A DNA stretch of 64,000 nt. It comes from Charina bottae (taxonomy: Eukaryota; Chordata; Lepidosauria; Squamata; Charinaidae). Numbering within the stretch: the first letter of the stretch is position 1; the number at the start of each line of letters is the position of its first letter. Location of the stretch: contig JALMGJ010000016.1 of assembly GCA_023362775.1 (NCBI GenBank), forward strand, positions 3,642,001 to 3,706,000, given 5' to 3'. This document shows, piece after piece, positions 19,574 through 30,475 of this stretch. Position numbers and translations under genes: made by a program. The notes under the pieces were generated by a model. That model did not search any database and was not told the DNA's origin. It worked only from the letters and a program-made list of their open reading frames with translations.

Positions 19574-21834
19574 AATGAAAATTCAATAGAAATTCTATTA
19601 CTGATTTATTGAATACCCAGATTGGGATCAGATAATCTCAAGTAGACAGCAACTAATTTGAATAAATTTGGCCCATGGTTCTTAATAGAATGCATGACTG
19701 TCTCCTTTCATTAATGAATGATTCTCTCTTTGGGTTATCATAACAATAGCTTTTGTTCATGTGAGGTGATGTTTAGAAAAGTTTTGCTGCACTATAATTT
19801 CTCCATTAAAAAAAAAAAGTTAATTTTACATCTCAAAGTTGCCACGGTTTCCAGAAGTTGGAGCTTAAAAATCTTGAATTATCTATAAGGCAATAGTTTC
19901 TTGAACACTTTTGTTGAGTGAGAAATATGGTTCAACAATTACTGACCAATCCATATGACAACCTACAGTATAAGATTCCCAAGGTAAATGAATTTCCCTT
20001 CTTTTTATTTCAGAGATAAAACACAATGTCATATTTTATAAAATCTGGGAATTCTGAAGCTAAGGTAGCTCCTGATCACCAGCAGTTATTTTACACGTAG
20101 CTGTAAGATTGCAAATTTGCATTAGTCTGTAATTTATATCTCAACAACACACACATAAGTTCTGCTATAAAACTAAAACGCAACATTTTCTCCAAAGGAT
20201 ACTACTTCAAATGTATAATGGGAAAGGCATGAAATGAAGGGTCACATGGGCCTCAGTAGTAGAAGATTTACTCAACTTCTACGACACAAATGAAGCAGTT
20301 CTCTTGAAAAAAAACTCAGCAAGATACAAGGACTGGAAATAAGTTTTATTTGGGAATTGCTTGGTGAACCCTAACCTTAACTACATCACATAAACACATC
20401 GAGAATTTTTTTTAGACCCAAATGGAACACATACAATAGCTTAGCCATACCCATGGACTAATATTTTCCCCATGCTTTGGATTCTCAAAAGAAGGGAAAA
20501 CATGCACTTTCTTCTGAAGACCCACATTTCCACTTGGGATAAGTCTTAGGTTCAGTAAGAAATGGTTATCAGCCAAAACTATTATATAGCATATTCTACC
20601 TTTTTTCCTAGGCATGCTAGCTAGGAATTCTGAAGATTATAGAACTCTCACATCTGCAAGAAGGTTAGGATATAGCCATACATGAATCCAATATGACTGC
20701 ATGACTGTTAATTATTAGCAATCATTATTTTATTTATAGTTATGCTTTTGATGCCCCCCCATCCCATATGCAATATAGGAGTGGAAATAGTAGTAGCCAA
20801 CCAACCAACGTGATAGAGAGAACTAAAAACCTAATTCAAAATATGACTTAGGGCAGAGTGCTGTGAATATTACAATGCTCTATTATTTTTAAAGCACTGT
20901 TATATCCTAATGATATTGTATATTATAAATACCATGTATAATAAAATTAATATAATACTTTGGCTCTGATTTTGAATTCTGAGCTCCTTATGGAAGAAAG
21001 CAGAAAAATAGCCCAAATGTTTCCTGTGTTTTCTTTCTAGAAGTTCCTCAGGGTGGAGCGCTTTCCTACCCAATTTTTCTTCTGGTGCTTTAAAGTTCAC
21101 TGTCAGGACATTTGGATATTTCCTGTTCTAATAGAGAAAACAGAACCTTTAATCAACTTTACTCACTGAATTGTAAAAGAAAATCACTAAGATCAAATAT
21201 TTTTCGTCTACTGGGACAGTGTGTTCCATTAACGTCTTTCTACGATATGAGGGCATCTTTGAATTATTTATCATTTGCATGCTATATGGCTGACTGCAAG
21301 TCTTTTGCTATAATAATTTTTGCCAAGGCAAATGATTTTTTTCTCCCTAATCATCATCATGGACTTTCCTTTGTGGCAAAGGTCACTGTGGACATGCTGG
21401 CAGCATTTCCAAGTAGGCTTGCATTGAGAAACCTCTGGCAACTCTCATGATTGAGAAATATTGAATTGTTCTTCTGCTTTGCCTGTCTGCTGCCATGCAG
21501 CTCATGAGAGAGCAAGTACTGATGCTGGTACCTGGGGGCTGGTGGGCCCTAAGGAGGGGAAGGGACAGGATTTGTAAAGTAACTCCTGCAGAGTTTAAGG
21601 GAAGGACAGGTGGGCAGTGACATTACATTTTTAGAAAGTATGTGGAACTGAGAAAGTCATGGTTGAGGTGAGGCATATTATGGACAGAGTTAAGTAAAGC
21701 AGCCTTCTTCATCACTCTGCTTTCTCAGCTACTATTTATGGGACTTGAGATCCAAAATATTTGGAGGGCAGTTGGTTGGAGAAGACTGGAACAAGAGGGA
21801 GAATATGAACCCAGCCAACTGTGATTTATTTAGC
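19574..21834. other. unannotated stretch
   Basis: No gene and no repeat I can name in 2.2 kb. The ORFs at 20412-20615, 20900-21100 and 21112-21450 show no domain. Confidence 0.45.
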
Positions 21835-21915
21835 AAACCACCCAGAGTCCCTCTTCTCAGGGGAGATGGGCGGTGGTAAAATTTGAAAAATAGTAAATAA
21901 ATAAACAAATAAACA
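21835..21915 (+). mobile_element. CR1/L2-type LINE 3' tail
   Basis: CCACCCAGAGTCCCTCTTC and GGAGATGGGCGGTGG precede AAATAAATAAACAAAT repeats. The same terminal block occurs at 62.48 kb and, inverted, at 59.76 kb. Confidence 0.6.
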
Positions 21916-22002
21916 AATCACAGTATATGGTTGATAGCAGAGTATATAAACCAGATTCTCTCTCTGCTTTAGATCCTATTGCGGTACAGAGGGTAAGATA
22001 TT

Positions 22003-22060
22003 TATTTATTATTTATTAGTTAACTTTATATGACCGCCCAACTCCCCCAACAGGAGGATA
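22003..22060 (-). mobile_element. short LINE 3' tail
   Basis: TTTATT repeats then ATGACCGCCCAACTCCCCC resemble the inverted form of the neighbouring LINE tail. Only about 60 bp is recognisable. Confidence 0.4.
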
Positions 22061-22424
22061 TATAACAGAAGGTAATATGATATATTTTTGTGGTAAGAGA
22101 GAGGACAGCATTTGGCTTCTGTAAAAAAAGAACATTATTTATAGAAAAATAATTATGTTATAACCCAACAGAAATGCCCTTATTTTCTTATGTGAAGGAC
22201 TGTCAAGAAACAGTCCTGGTGTATGGAAAAATGGGACTAATGGTGGTAGCTCTTGTAGAGCATAAAGGGTAGGTATATGTATAAACAACAAACAGATATG
22301 ACTAATTTTGGATTTGTATCTATCTGGAATAATATTTAACTTCAAGTTATGAATTTATAACCATTAACCTGAGTTCAATTCCACACATTCACCCTTTTTC
22401 TAAGAGTGGAACAAAGCCAGTTTG

Positions 22425-22650
22425 GTCTAGTGGTTAAGGCTCCAGGCTGGAATCCAAGAGACTGTGAGTTCTAGTCCCGCCTTAGGCATGAAAGCCGGCT
22501 GGGTGACTTTGGGCCAGTCACTCTCTCTCAGCCCAACTCACCTCATGGGGTTGTTGTTGTGGGGAAAATAGGAGGAGGAAGGAGTATTAGGTATGTTCGC
22601 CACCTTGAGTTATTTATAAAAATAATAAAGGCGGCGTAAAAAAAAACTTA
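22425..22650 (+). mobile_element. MIR-like tRNA SINE, copy 2
   Basis: The head is GCCAGTTTGGTCTAGTGGTTAA with the B-box region GAGTTCTAGTCCC. The core has GTCACTCTCTCTCAGCCC, and the 3' domain ends with CACCTTGAGTTATTTATAAAAATAATAAAGG and an A-rich tail. Strong match to the minus-strand copy at 24.78 kb. Confidence 0.8.
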
Positions 22651-23257
22651 AAAAAAACTATTGCTTTTTTTCCAGTTTCACATACACAGTCACTGACACA
22701 GATTAATTTTCTGATGGTAGAAACCATGTAACTTTTCCGGAAAACCAACAACACTCACAAAATTTCTGTGGCATCTGAAGGACTAAAAATGTATATTAGA
22801 TGCTTATGTTAATTACCATGGAATAATGAACTTTACGGTTTAGGCATGCTTTTGGACTTGGAGGTAGGTTGCTTCAACCTTAACTACTTCAGTCCTAGTT
22901 AACTTACACTTTTTTTGATGTATGTCTTGATTTGGGTTTAGGATAATAGAAAGACTATTTTTACAGCGGTGAATACTGTTTCAACCTCAGTTAAGGTAAA
23001 GGTACCCCCCGCACATTTGTGCAGTCGTGTCCGACTCTAGGGGCCGGTGCTCATCTCCGTTTGTTAGCCGAAGAGCCAGCGTTGTCCGAAGACACTTCCA
23101 CGGTCATGTGGCCGCATGACACGCGTGGAATGCTGTTACCTACCCACCGAAGTGGTACCGATTCATCTACTTGCATTTGCATGCTTTCCAATTGCTAGGT
23201 TGGCAAGACTGTAGCTTGAATCATGTCAACTGGATTTCTATTTTCTCTGTGGAAACG

Positions 23258-23287
23258 TTTCGCTCCTTATCCAAGGAGCTTCTTCAG
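23258..23287 (-). ncRNA. hammerhead-like ribozyme core (copy C, left arm)
   Basis: On the minus strand CTGAAGA starts at 23287, then A, GCTCCTT, GGAT, AAGGAGC and GAAA ending at 23258. The helix is fully Watson-Crick. Confidence 0.45.
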
Positions 23288-23528
23288 TCTGAGCAAAGTG
23301 GGGGCCTCAGGCACAATCTTTCTCCCATCTTTCTCCCGGCTCTGTCTTCGGTGCCTAGGAAGATTAAGACCATTTCACAAGCTCAACAGCAGCATGGTGA
23401 TCTTAACGATCCTCCTTTAAATAATAAAAGGACTTAAAATAACATCTCAATATAACCATGCCCCCAGGTGTAAGGTCACACAGCTACCTAGAAACATATT
23501 TAGGATTCCCTTACCAACTTTGCTCAGA

Positions 23529-23558
23529 CTGAAGAAGCTCCTTGGATAAGGAGCGAAA
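23529..23558 (+). ncRNA. hammerhead-like ribozyme core (copy C, right arm)
   Basis: CTGAAGA is 23529-23535. GCTCCTT (23537-23543) and AAGGAGC (23548-23554) form a seven-pair helix with loop GGAT, and GAAA is 23555-23558. This is the best-preserved copy in the window. Confidence 0.45.
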
Positions 23559-23787
23559 CGTTTCCACAGAGAAAATAGAAATCCAGTTGACATGATTCAA
23601 GCTACAGACAATTCCACCTGGATGACTGAGAACCTTCATAGACATAGGTTGGCAAGAGTTGGATCTAGTGTGGGAGCTCACTCTGCATGCAGGGCTAGGG
23701 ATTCGAACCTCCGAACTTATGATATTCCAATCGACAAGCCTGGTGTCTTACCCGCTGAGCCACCACGCCCCATTTCAACCTCAGTTA

Positions 23788-24781
23788 CTGATGTATTATT
23801 CTGGTGAATCTATCCATTTATGCTGAAGAGACAGAATGTATGCTACGGCTGGTAGGAACAATAGATAAATAAACCAAAAATAAAATTTAAAATGTTGGGG
23901 CATGCACATCACTTTAAACAACATGCTCTTCTGGATCTCCTCTTCTCTGAACACAGAAATATGGTAGCCTTAGTGTCTCTCTAGTATTGTGATATGAAGT
24001 ACGAAAGAAATAATATGAGTAGAGTAAAGGCATGAAAGTAAAAAATAACTTTTGTTAAGATTTCTAATTCTGACTATAGGCCTACAACCATTTACCTTGG
24101 AATGAGCCATTGTACAAAATACAAGGCTATCACACTAGTGATTTATAGTAACATCCAACCATTGCTGTAGTGATTTATCATTAATGCACACAGACTTTAT
24201 ATAGCCCCAGTGATGGCTGGATAATACTATAAATCACTAGTGTGCATAGCCTTTATGACTTAGTTCTGAATAAACAATTCATAGGACTGATCACTAAAAG
24301 CCCATAACATTCCCATACAAATGTTATAAACAAACATTTGGGGTTTTTCCCCACTAAATTATTCCTTCTGGATGCAGCAATCCTAGTGGAAAAACAAAAC
24401 AGCAACTTCTCTGCTACAGGCCTGGATCACATTAAAAAAACATGCACATACTGGTTCTCAGAATTGTTAAATACAATTCAGAAAATACAACATCTGGATT
24501 CAGATATGTCTTCTTTAATAATTACCTTATGAAAATGTAAAGGGTTGGGAAAAAAAGTTATATTACCTAGAAAAGAACAGAGGAAGCAGTCAGAGATTCA
24601 GGAGTCCAGTCTTGCAGACTGCTCACCAACTGAAACCATACATACAAAGGCAAGCAATATTAAGTAAATAGAGCAAAGCATCGTAAAACCACGAAGAAGA
24701 GAGAGAGGAATAAAATGGCTTTCCACAGCAATGTCTGTATTGTCTATAATATTAATCCACATACTACCTATGGCAAAAATT
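23788..24781. other. unannotated stretch around a palindromic element
   Basis: No gene is seen. The only structure is the inverted-repeat element at 24122-24253. Confidence 0.4.
24122..24253. mobile_element. unclassified MITE-like palindrome
   Basis: The arms 24122-24167 and 24207-24253 are inverted copies. On the left arm AAGGCTATC is followed by ACACTAGTGATTTATAGTA and an ATCCAACCATTGCTG block. The reverse complement of the right arm reads the same with a few differences (ATCCAGCCATCACTGG). The spacer is about 40 bp. I could not find an unambiguous target-site duplication. It could be a non-autonomous DNA transposon or a self-folding repeat. Confidence 0.5.
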
Positions 24782-25029
24782 TTATTTATTTATTTTATTT
24801 ATTTTATATCCCGCCTTTATTATTTTTATAAATAACTCAAGGGGGCGAACATACCTAATACTCCTTCCTCCTCCTATTTTCCCCACAACAACAAGCCTGT
24901 GAGGTGAGTTGGGCTGAGAGAGTGACTGGTCCAAGGTCACCCAGCTGGCTTTCATGCCTAAGGCGGGACTAGAACTCACAGACTCCTGGTTTCTAGCCCA
25001 GCACCTTAACCACTAGACCAAACTGGCTC
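24782..25029 (-). mobile_element. MIR-like tRNA SINE, copy 3
   Basis: The minus strand has the same head, core and 3' domain as copy 2. The tail at 24782-24810 is TTTA-rich, and the tRNA head ends at 25029. It abuts the LINE fragment that follows. Confidence 0.8.
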
Positions 25030-25030
25030 A

Positions 25031-25787
25031 GGCTTCAGCTGAACCCTTTGCGCAGCTTCGTGTTGTGCATCAGTTATGCCCCTCCCTGGATCGGGAGGCC
25101 CTTCAAACAGTCACTCATGCCCTTGTTATCTCCCATATAGACTATTGCAATGCGCTCTACATGCGGCTACCCTTGAAGAGTATCTGTAAGCTATAGCTGG
25201 TCCAGAATGCAGCCGCACAGGCCATCTGTGGTATCCCTAGAAGGGCACATATTACACCTTTATTACACAAGCTGCATTGGGTACCAGTCTGCTTCCTGGT
25301 CCAATTCAAGGTGTTGGTTATCACCTTTAAAGCCCTACATGGCATGGGACCAGGTTACTTGAGGAACCACCTATTCCCCATTACATCAACCCGTCCCACC
25401 CGATCTTGCAGAGAGGGCATGTTGCGGACCCCGTCAGTAAGAGAATTTTAGTTGGCGGGGTCCAGGAGGTGGGCCTTCTCTGTAGTAGTTCCCGCCCTCT
25501 GGAACATTCTACCTCTGGAGATGAGGTTGGCCCAACCATTCCTGTCCTTCCGGAGGAATTTGAAGACCTGGCTCTGCCACCTGGCTTGGGGTGAGGAGAG
25601 GAGTAGCCATGGTTGGGGATGGCTAGTGTCTTAAACTGATTGTTACATACAAGGCTGAGTTAGATCATCAGCCATTGGATTCCATTTTCATTTTCATTTA
25701 TATTTATTTTTAGCTTTAATTGCATTTTATATGTTGTAATGTATATATTGTAACGTATTGTTTTAATGATTGTGTAACAACAACACA
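25031..25787 (+). mobile_element. CR1/L2-type LINE 3' end
   Basis: The translated fragments include LHWVPVCFLVQFKVLV-like sequence (25268-25325), GPGYLRNHLF, RRWAFSVVVPALWNILPLEMR and KTWLCHLAWG. This is the C-terminal end of an ORF2 with broken frames. The 3' region passes directly into the AAAAT array. This is the best-preserved example of this LINE end in the window. Confidence 0.78.
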
Positions 25788-26447
25788 AAATAAAATAAAT
25801 AAAATAAATAAAATAAAATAAAATAAAATAAAATAATAAAATAATAAAATAAAATAAAATAAAATAAAATAAAATAAAATAAAATAAAATAAAATAAAAT
25901 AAAATAAAATAAAATAACATAACATAACATAACAAAATAAAATAAAATAATAAAATAATAAAATAAAATAAAATAAAATAATAAAATAAAATAAAATAAA
26001 ATAAAATAAAATAAAATAAAATAAAATAAAATAAAATAAAATAAATAAAATAAAATAAAATAAAATAAAATAAAAAAATAAAATAAATAAAATAAAATAA
26101 AATAAATAATAATAAAATAAAATAAAATAATAATAAAATAATAAAATAAAATAAATAAAATAAAATAAAATAAAATAAAATAAAATAAAACAAAACAAAA
26201 CAAAACAAAACAAAACAAAACAAAATAAAATAAAATAATAAATAAAATAATAAATAAAATAATAAAATAAAATAAAAAAATAAATAAAATAATAAAATAA
26301 AATAAAATAAAATAAAATAAAATAAAATAAAATAAAATAATAAAATAATAAAATAAAATAAAATAAAATAAAACAAAATAAAACAAAATAAAACAAAACA
26401 AAATAAAACAAAATAAAACAAAACAAAATAAAACAAAACAAAATAAA
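25788..26447 (+). repeat. 660-bp (AAAAT)n array at a LINE tail
   Basis: An almost continuous run of AAAAT units, with AAAT interruptions and blocks where T has become C (AAAAC at 26188-26222 and 26372-26440) or where AACAT units appear (25915-25932). It starts exactly at the LINE 3' end, so it looks like expansion of the LINE tail. The roughly 250-residue Phe/Leu/Tyr ORFs on the minus strand are artefacts. Confidence 0.95.
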
Positions 26448-26769
26448 AACATAGGAGAAAAGATAATAAGATAAGACTTCACCATTGCACAATTTATTTG
26501 TCTCTTAGAACATACACATGATATACTTACTTAGTAGATTCTGAATTATTAGAATTTGGACTGAATTCAAGTTTCATCTATGGTCTAAGGACTATCAACT
26601 GTAACAGGATTAAGCTTTTCTGAGGATTACCTTTGGAGCCGCTTCACCTTAAACCTAGTGCTATGCTGAAAATTGAAGCAGAGCACGTGGATATATGATA
26701 CACCTCACAGGATGAGCTAATCTAACACCCAGGCCCCAACACCAAGGGAATAACCAAGTCTTCAAATCT
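26448..26769. other. unannotated stretch
   Basis: No gene or named repeat seen. Confidence 0.4.
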
Positions 26770-27200
26770 TTCCAGAAGGGTTATTGCTGGTATAATGCTC
26801 CACTATTTATTGCTAAAATTGATATTTCATTTGGTGGCAATGTTGTAAAGCCCAGCAATTTTAGAAAATTATTTATAATAGAATGAAACAATACTAATAG
26901 CTGCTAGGATACTCTGTGCTTCTAACTGGAAAGTATACGCAATTCCTTCTGTAGAAGAATGGTGAACAAAGTTGTGGGACTATGGCTGGAACTTGGAAAC
27001 AGTTTTTCAACTACTATAATTATATTCATGGGCTTGTTCCACATCCAAAATTTGGGTTTCTCTCTATATAAAATTTTAATATTTACATTATGGATGATTT
27101 TTAAATAAGTATAGATTTCTTATTGACTAGATAAGCCTGTAATTTTTTACTCAAATTTATATTATACTGTTTAGTCTCATTGTTCTTTGTACATTAAATC
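26770..27200 (+). pseudogene. L1 LINE ORF2 C-terminal fragment
   Basis: In broken frame, 26898-27000 gives AARILCASNWKVYAIPS followed by VEEW and TKLWDYGWNLE. This resembles the C-terminal segment of reptile L1 ORF2 proteins. Stops and frameshifts are frequent, and the 3' part is AT-rich. An old fragment. Confidence 0.45.
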
Positions 27201-27384
27201 ATTTGTGAGAATAATCTATAGTTTTGTAGTTTTAAAATGACTTACGGTGTTTAAATACATTAAATTAATGTTATTTTGAGAATTAGTACTTAATTTACAT
27301 AATCTGATATTTGCAAAATCCTTGTCTATTTATTTATTGCTTTCTTATTTTTCTCTACTACTTTTTGTTTTTGCTTTATTTTAA

Positions 27385-27386
<2 letters not shown>

Positions 27387-27448
<62 letters not shown>
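27387..27448 (+). repeat. (AAAG)n microsatellite
   Basis: About 15 AAAG units. Confidence 0.9.
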
Positions 27449-29607
27449 AGAAAAGCCTCAAGTCCTTTCCAACCATGCAGGCAGGAGAAAAAATGTGCAA
27501 GAATCTGAATGCTAATTTCACTATAAATAGGCCTTGCATTTCATAGATAGCAGCAATTGGAATGATTTTGTATTGGCTTCATTAGTTTTTGTTTGCTGTT
27601 ACAATAAATCTACTTATCAGAGATTTACATCCTTGAATTCCAGCTTGTGCCTGCTTCTGATTCCAGTGTTGCTGAGTCTGAGAAAAAATGATATGGCTGA
27701 TCAATTCAATATTTGACCTTGATTGACCTTAAAAGAGCTTGGAAGCAACAGGCTCTTGATCACCACATTATTCAAGAAAGCTCTTTATATAGGGCACTTT
27801 AAATGACTTTTCTTCTAAGCCAGTTATCTAGCCAAAACCTTATGTCCAGCTCATAAGAGAGCTCTCATGCTCACTAGATTTAATATTTTCATATCTCCAT
27901 TGCTGGAGGTAAGATTGAACAATATTCCAATACAGGAACAGCTGTGTGAGTTTCTACACCAGTTTTTCTATTCAACTTAGTAAGCTATCCTAATGAAACC
28001 TTAATGATATTTCTTAATTAACAGCCATAGTAGTTATTGAACACTCTTTCTCTTAGCCACCAGATCAACCAACAAATGAACATTCAAGAAGCATCACTAC
28101 ATTTTGCTCAATCAACATGATCATTTGATATTTAATAGTATAGCTATCTTGATAAATATATTGGTATATTTGCTTATATATTTTTAAGTATTCTTCATTC
28201 CACTATGTTTAATTCTCCTATATAGTTTCTTCTTTTTCTCTTGGTCTTTGACTCTAAACCAAATAAACAAAATTTAGAATTCAACTGTTACAATCCCAAT
28301 GTAGCCATACCGATTTATTATCCTGATATAAATCAATAGTATTGTGATTATTTTTTATTGCACACTTTATTAGCCTTGAGTTAAAAAGCATTACTAGAAA
28401 GGAGCATGAGATGTGTTAAAAACTCTGTTATGTGTGAAGAGGCTGGGAAAGAAAGATCTCAAATTCTGTACTGATTGCTTCCAGAATGCATGTCAAGTTA
28501 ATGTATTTTTTTTTAAAAAAATGTAAATAGATGTGTGGGAATATATTGAGGTTATTTGCAGGAATAAGTTATATGGACAGTCTTGTCAATCTGCATTTCT
28601 CTGTCTCTCCTTCCTTCTCTCTGTGTAATGTTTAAAGTCAAGATGGTTTAGCTACCATAAGTGTAATGCAACAACTGTTTTCTACAACAAATAGCACATT
28701 TTTACAGAGAGCTTATGTACGGATGCCAAACAACTGGGAACAGAAAAGGGAAAATGGTTATCTCAATAATATGCAAATTTTGCCTAAGTGAGCAAGCATT
28801 GCAGCAATATTTCCATGTGCCAACTGTTAAAAGGAATGAATGGAGTGGCTTCAACACTGCAGGGAGAGGTTAATTGGAACAAATTTGAAGCTGAAAAGGA
28901 TAACTAAAAGGGGGAAAACTTTTTTCATCTCCTTTTTAATCTTACAGCCAGTGCAACTATTAAAACTAATTACACATTAGAGTGTACATATATTAACATT
29001 ATAAACTTAATGAAGAGGCAGTAGTCACTGAATAGTCTAATTTTAAATTAGCTCTTTATGCAAAAAAACTGAGAATTTGAATCCCTTCTGTGATTAGGTA
29101 GGGAGTCTAATTTAGATAAAGTGACAGTAAGTAAAATGAAAGAAATTGCAAAAGGGACATTGCTGGGTTCTCCCTGGATGAATTCTGAATGCAATGTACT
29201 TTAGACCCAGGCTCTATTCTTTAAGATGGAATTTGCATAAACAGTTCCATAAGTAACCCTCACTTCTCTATCTTTTTTTCTTTTATTTCATTTTTATTTT
29301 TCTTCAAAATTCCTGACACATTTTTCATTAGTAAAACAATCTGCAAACTTGGATAATTTATTTTTCAGTTTTATACAAGTCCTCTCGTTTCAATGACTTC
29401 AACACCACAATTTGTTAACAGTCTCAAGGAGTGTGCACAACAAATAACAGAACAATGTGCATTCCTCTTGAAGTGAATCCTGTGATAACATGTTGGGTGA
29501 CTGTAGTTCTCCAGCTGTTGTACAATGTGTTGGATCCAAAGCTGTTGTACAGCAATAAACATGTGATACGGATTTGATTTAGTGTGTTAGGCTGCAAACA
29601 TAAGGGC

Positions 29608-29671
29608 AATGAGGGAGGAGGAGGAAGGAGAGGAAGAGGAGGAGGAAAGAGGAGCAAGAGGAGGAGGAGGT
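29608..29671 (+). repeat. GA-rich low-complexity tract
   Basis: Imperfect GAGGAGGAA-type purine run. Confidence 0.8.
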
Positions 29672-30244
29672 TGTTTTAAGGTGATTGAAAAAGACAAAAG
29701 TACATGGCATTAAATATATCAGTCTTAATTAATTTGTAAGAGCTAGTTTGAATTCTGTTCTACTTTTTAAGAACTACCTTAGTTTAAATGGTCTCTTATA
29801 TAGTGTACAGCATGTACATAGTACACAGGTATAATATATTGTCCCAAATCCTAAAGAAGTCACACTAATTTACATTGATATCAATGAAACATAAATTATT
29901 TGCATGTAACTAATTTGTTCCATTGATTTCAGTGAATTTTTAGCACAAGCTCTTCTAGATTTGGGTCATATACCTTACATTTTGAAAATGTTTTTATTCT
30001 GTGTTTTATTTCACCTTGACTTTCAATTGCCAAAAGATTAGATCTATTTACTAACTGCCATAGGTCTAACTTGCAAATATAATGTGTTTTATTTACTGAG
30101 CTGACAACATATCTGTCTGCAAAAAATGGTGCTCAGGGTATTAAAAAAATAGCACACACGTTGTTATTGTTATTATTTATTATTATTTCTTCTATATTAA
30201 GAAAAGAATATAGAACACAGCATTTAAAAGCAGCTTGAGCAGCT

Positions 30245-30475
30245 TTTCCTGACAAAGGCCTTCTGGTAAAAATTATATTTATAATTTATACATGTTTATT
30301 TTCTTTTTCTTTACTACATTCTTATTTTTCCTTTGTTTTCTATTTTTCTTTATATTTTTTCTTTCTTCTTTTCTGCACTTTCTATATTTTCTTTTTATTC
30401 TTTTTTTAGTTTGTATTATCTTTTATCTTTTTAATTGTAATGTTTAATAAAGTTATTGTAAAAAAAGAATTTGAA
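30245..30475 (+). mobile_element. possible LINE 3' untranslated end
   Basis: A long T/C-rich run ends with AATGTTTAATAAAGTTATTGTAAAAAAAG, a polyadenylation signal followed by an A tail. This resembles the 3' end of an L1-type LINE, but no coding part is attached. Confidence 0.35.

Larger units (their letters stand above)
23209..23644. mobile_element. Penelope-like element, family 2, copy C
   Basis: The short left arm (23209-23297, minus orientation) faces a longer plus-strand copy running to 23644. The plus-strand part includes the last 45 codons of the Penelope-like ORF (GGLRHNLSPIFLPAL, then SSVPRKIKTISQAQQQ) at 23302-23435 and the terminal block ending CCTTCATAGACA. The duplication TAGGTTGGCAAGA is exact at 23196-23208 and 23645-23657. 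Orientation and border structure match copy B. Confidence 0.8.
22993..23772 (-). mobile_element. Sauria-type SINE interrupted by a Penelope-like element
   Basis: The SINE spans 22993-23208 and 23658-23772. The tRNA head is at the right on the minus strand (GGTGGCTCAGCGGGTAAGA, then the GGTTCGAATCC B box), and the ACCTTT-type tail is at the left. The duplication TTTCAACCTCAGTTA lies at 22979-22993 and 23773-23787 (14-15 bp, one base ambiguous). The inserted Penelope-like element duplicated 13 bp inside the SINE. The SINE is therefore older than that insertion. Confidence 0.88.

Noticed and set aside
19082..19589. Several Arg/Ala/Pro-rich ORFs of 100-163 codons in all frames
   Set aside because: They lie over the CpG-rich tandem core of a hAT MITE with precise borders. 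Open frames in every direction are expected from a GC-rich repeat without stops.
25660..26492. Three overlapping ORFs of 240-258 codons on the minus strand rich in Phe, Leu and Tyr
   Set aside because: They translate the (AAAAT)n array and its LINE tail, and the composition is dictated by the repeat unit.
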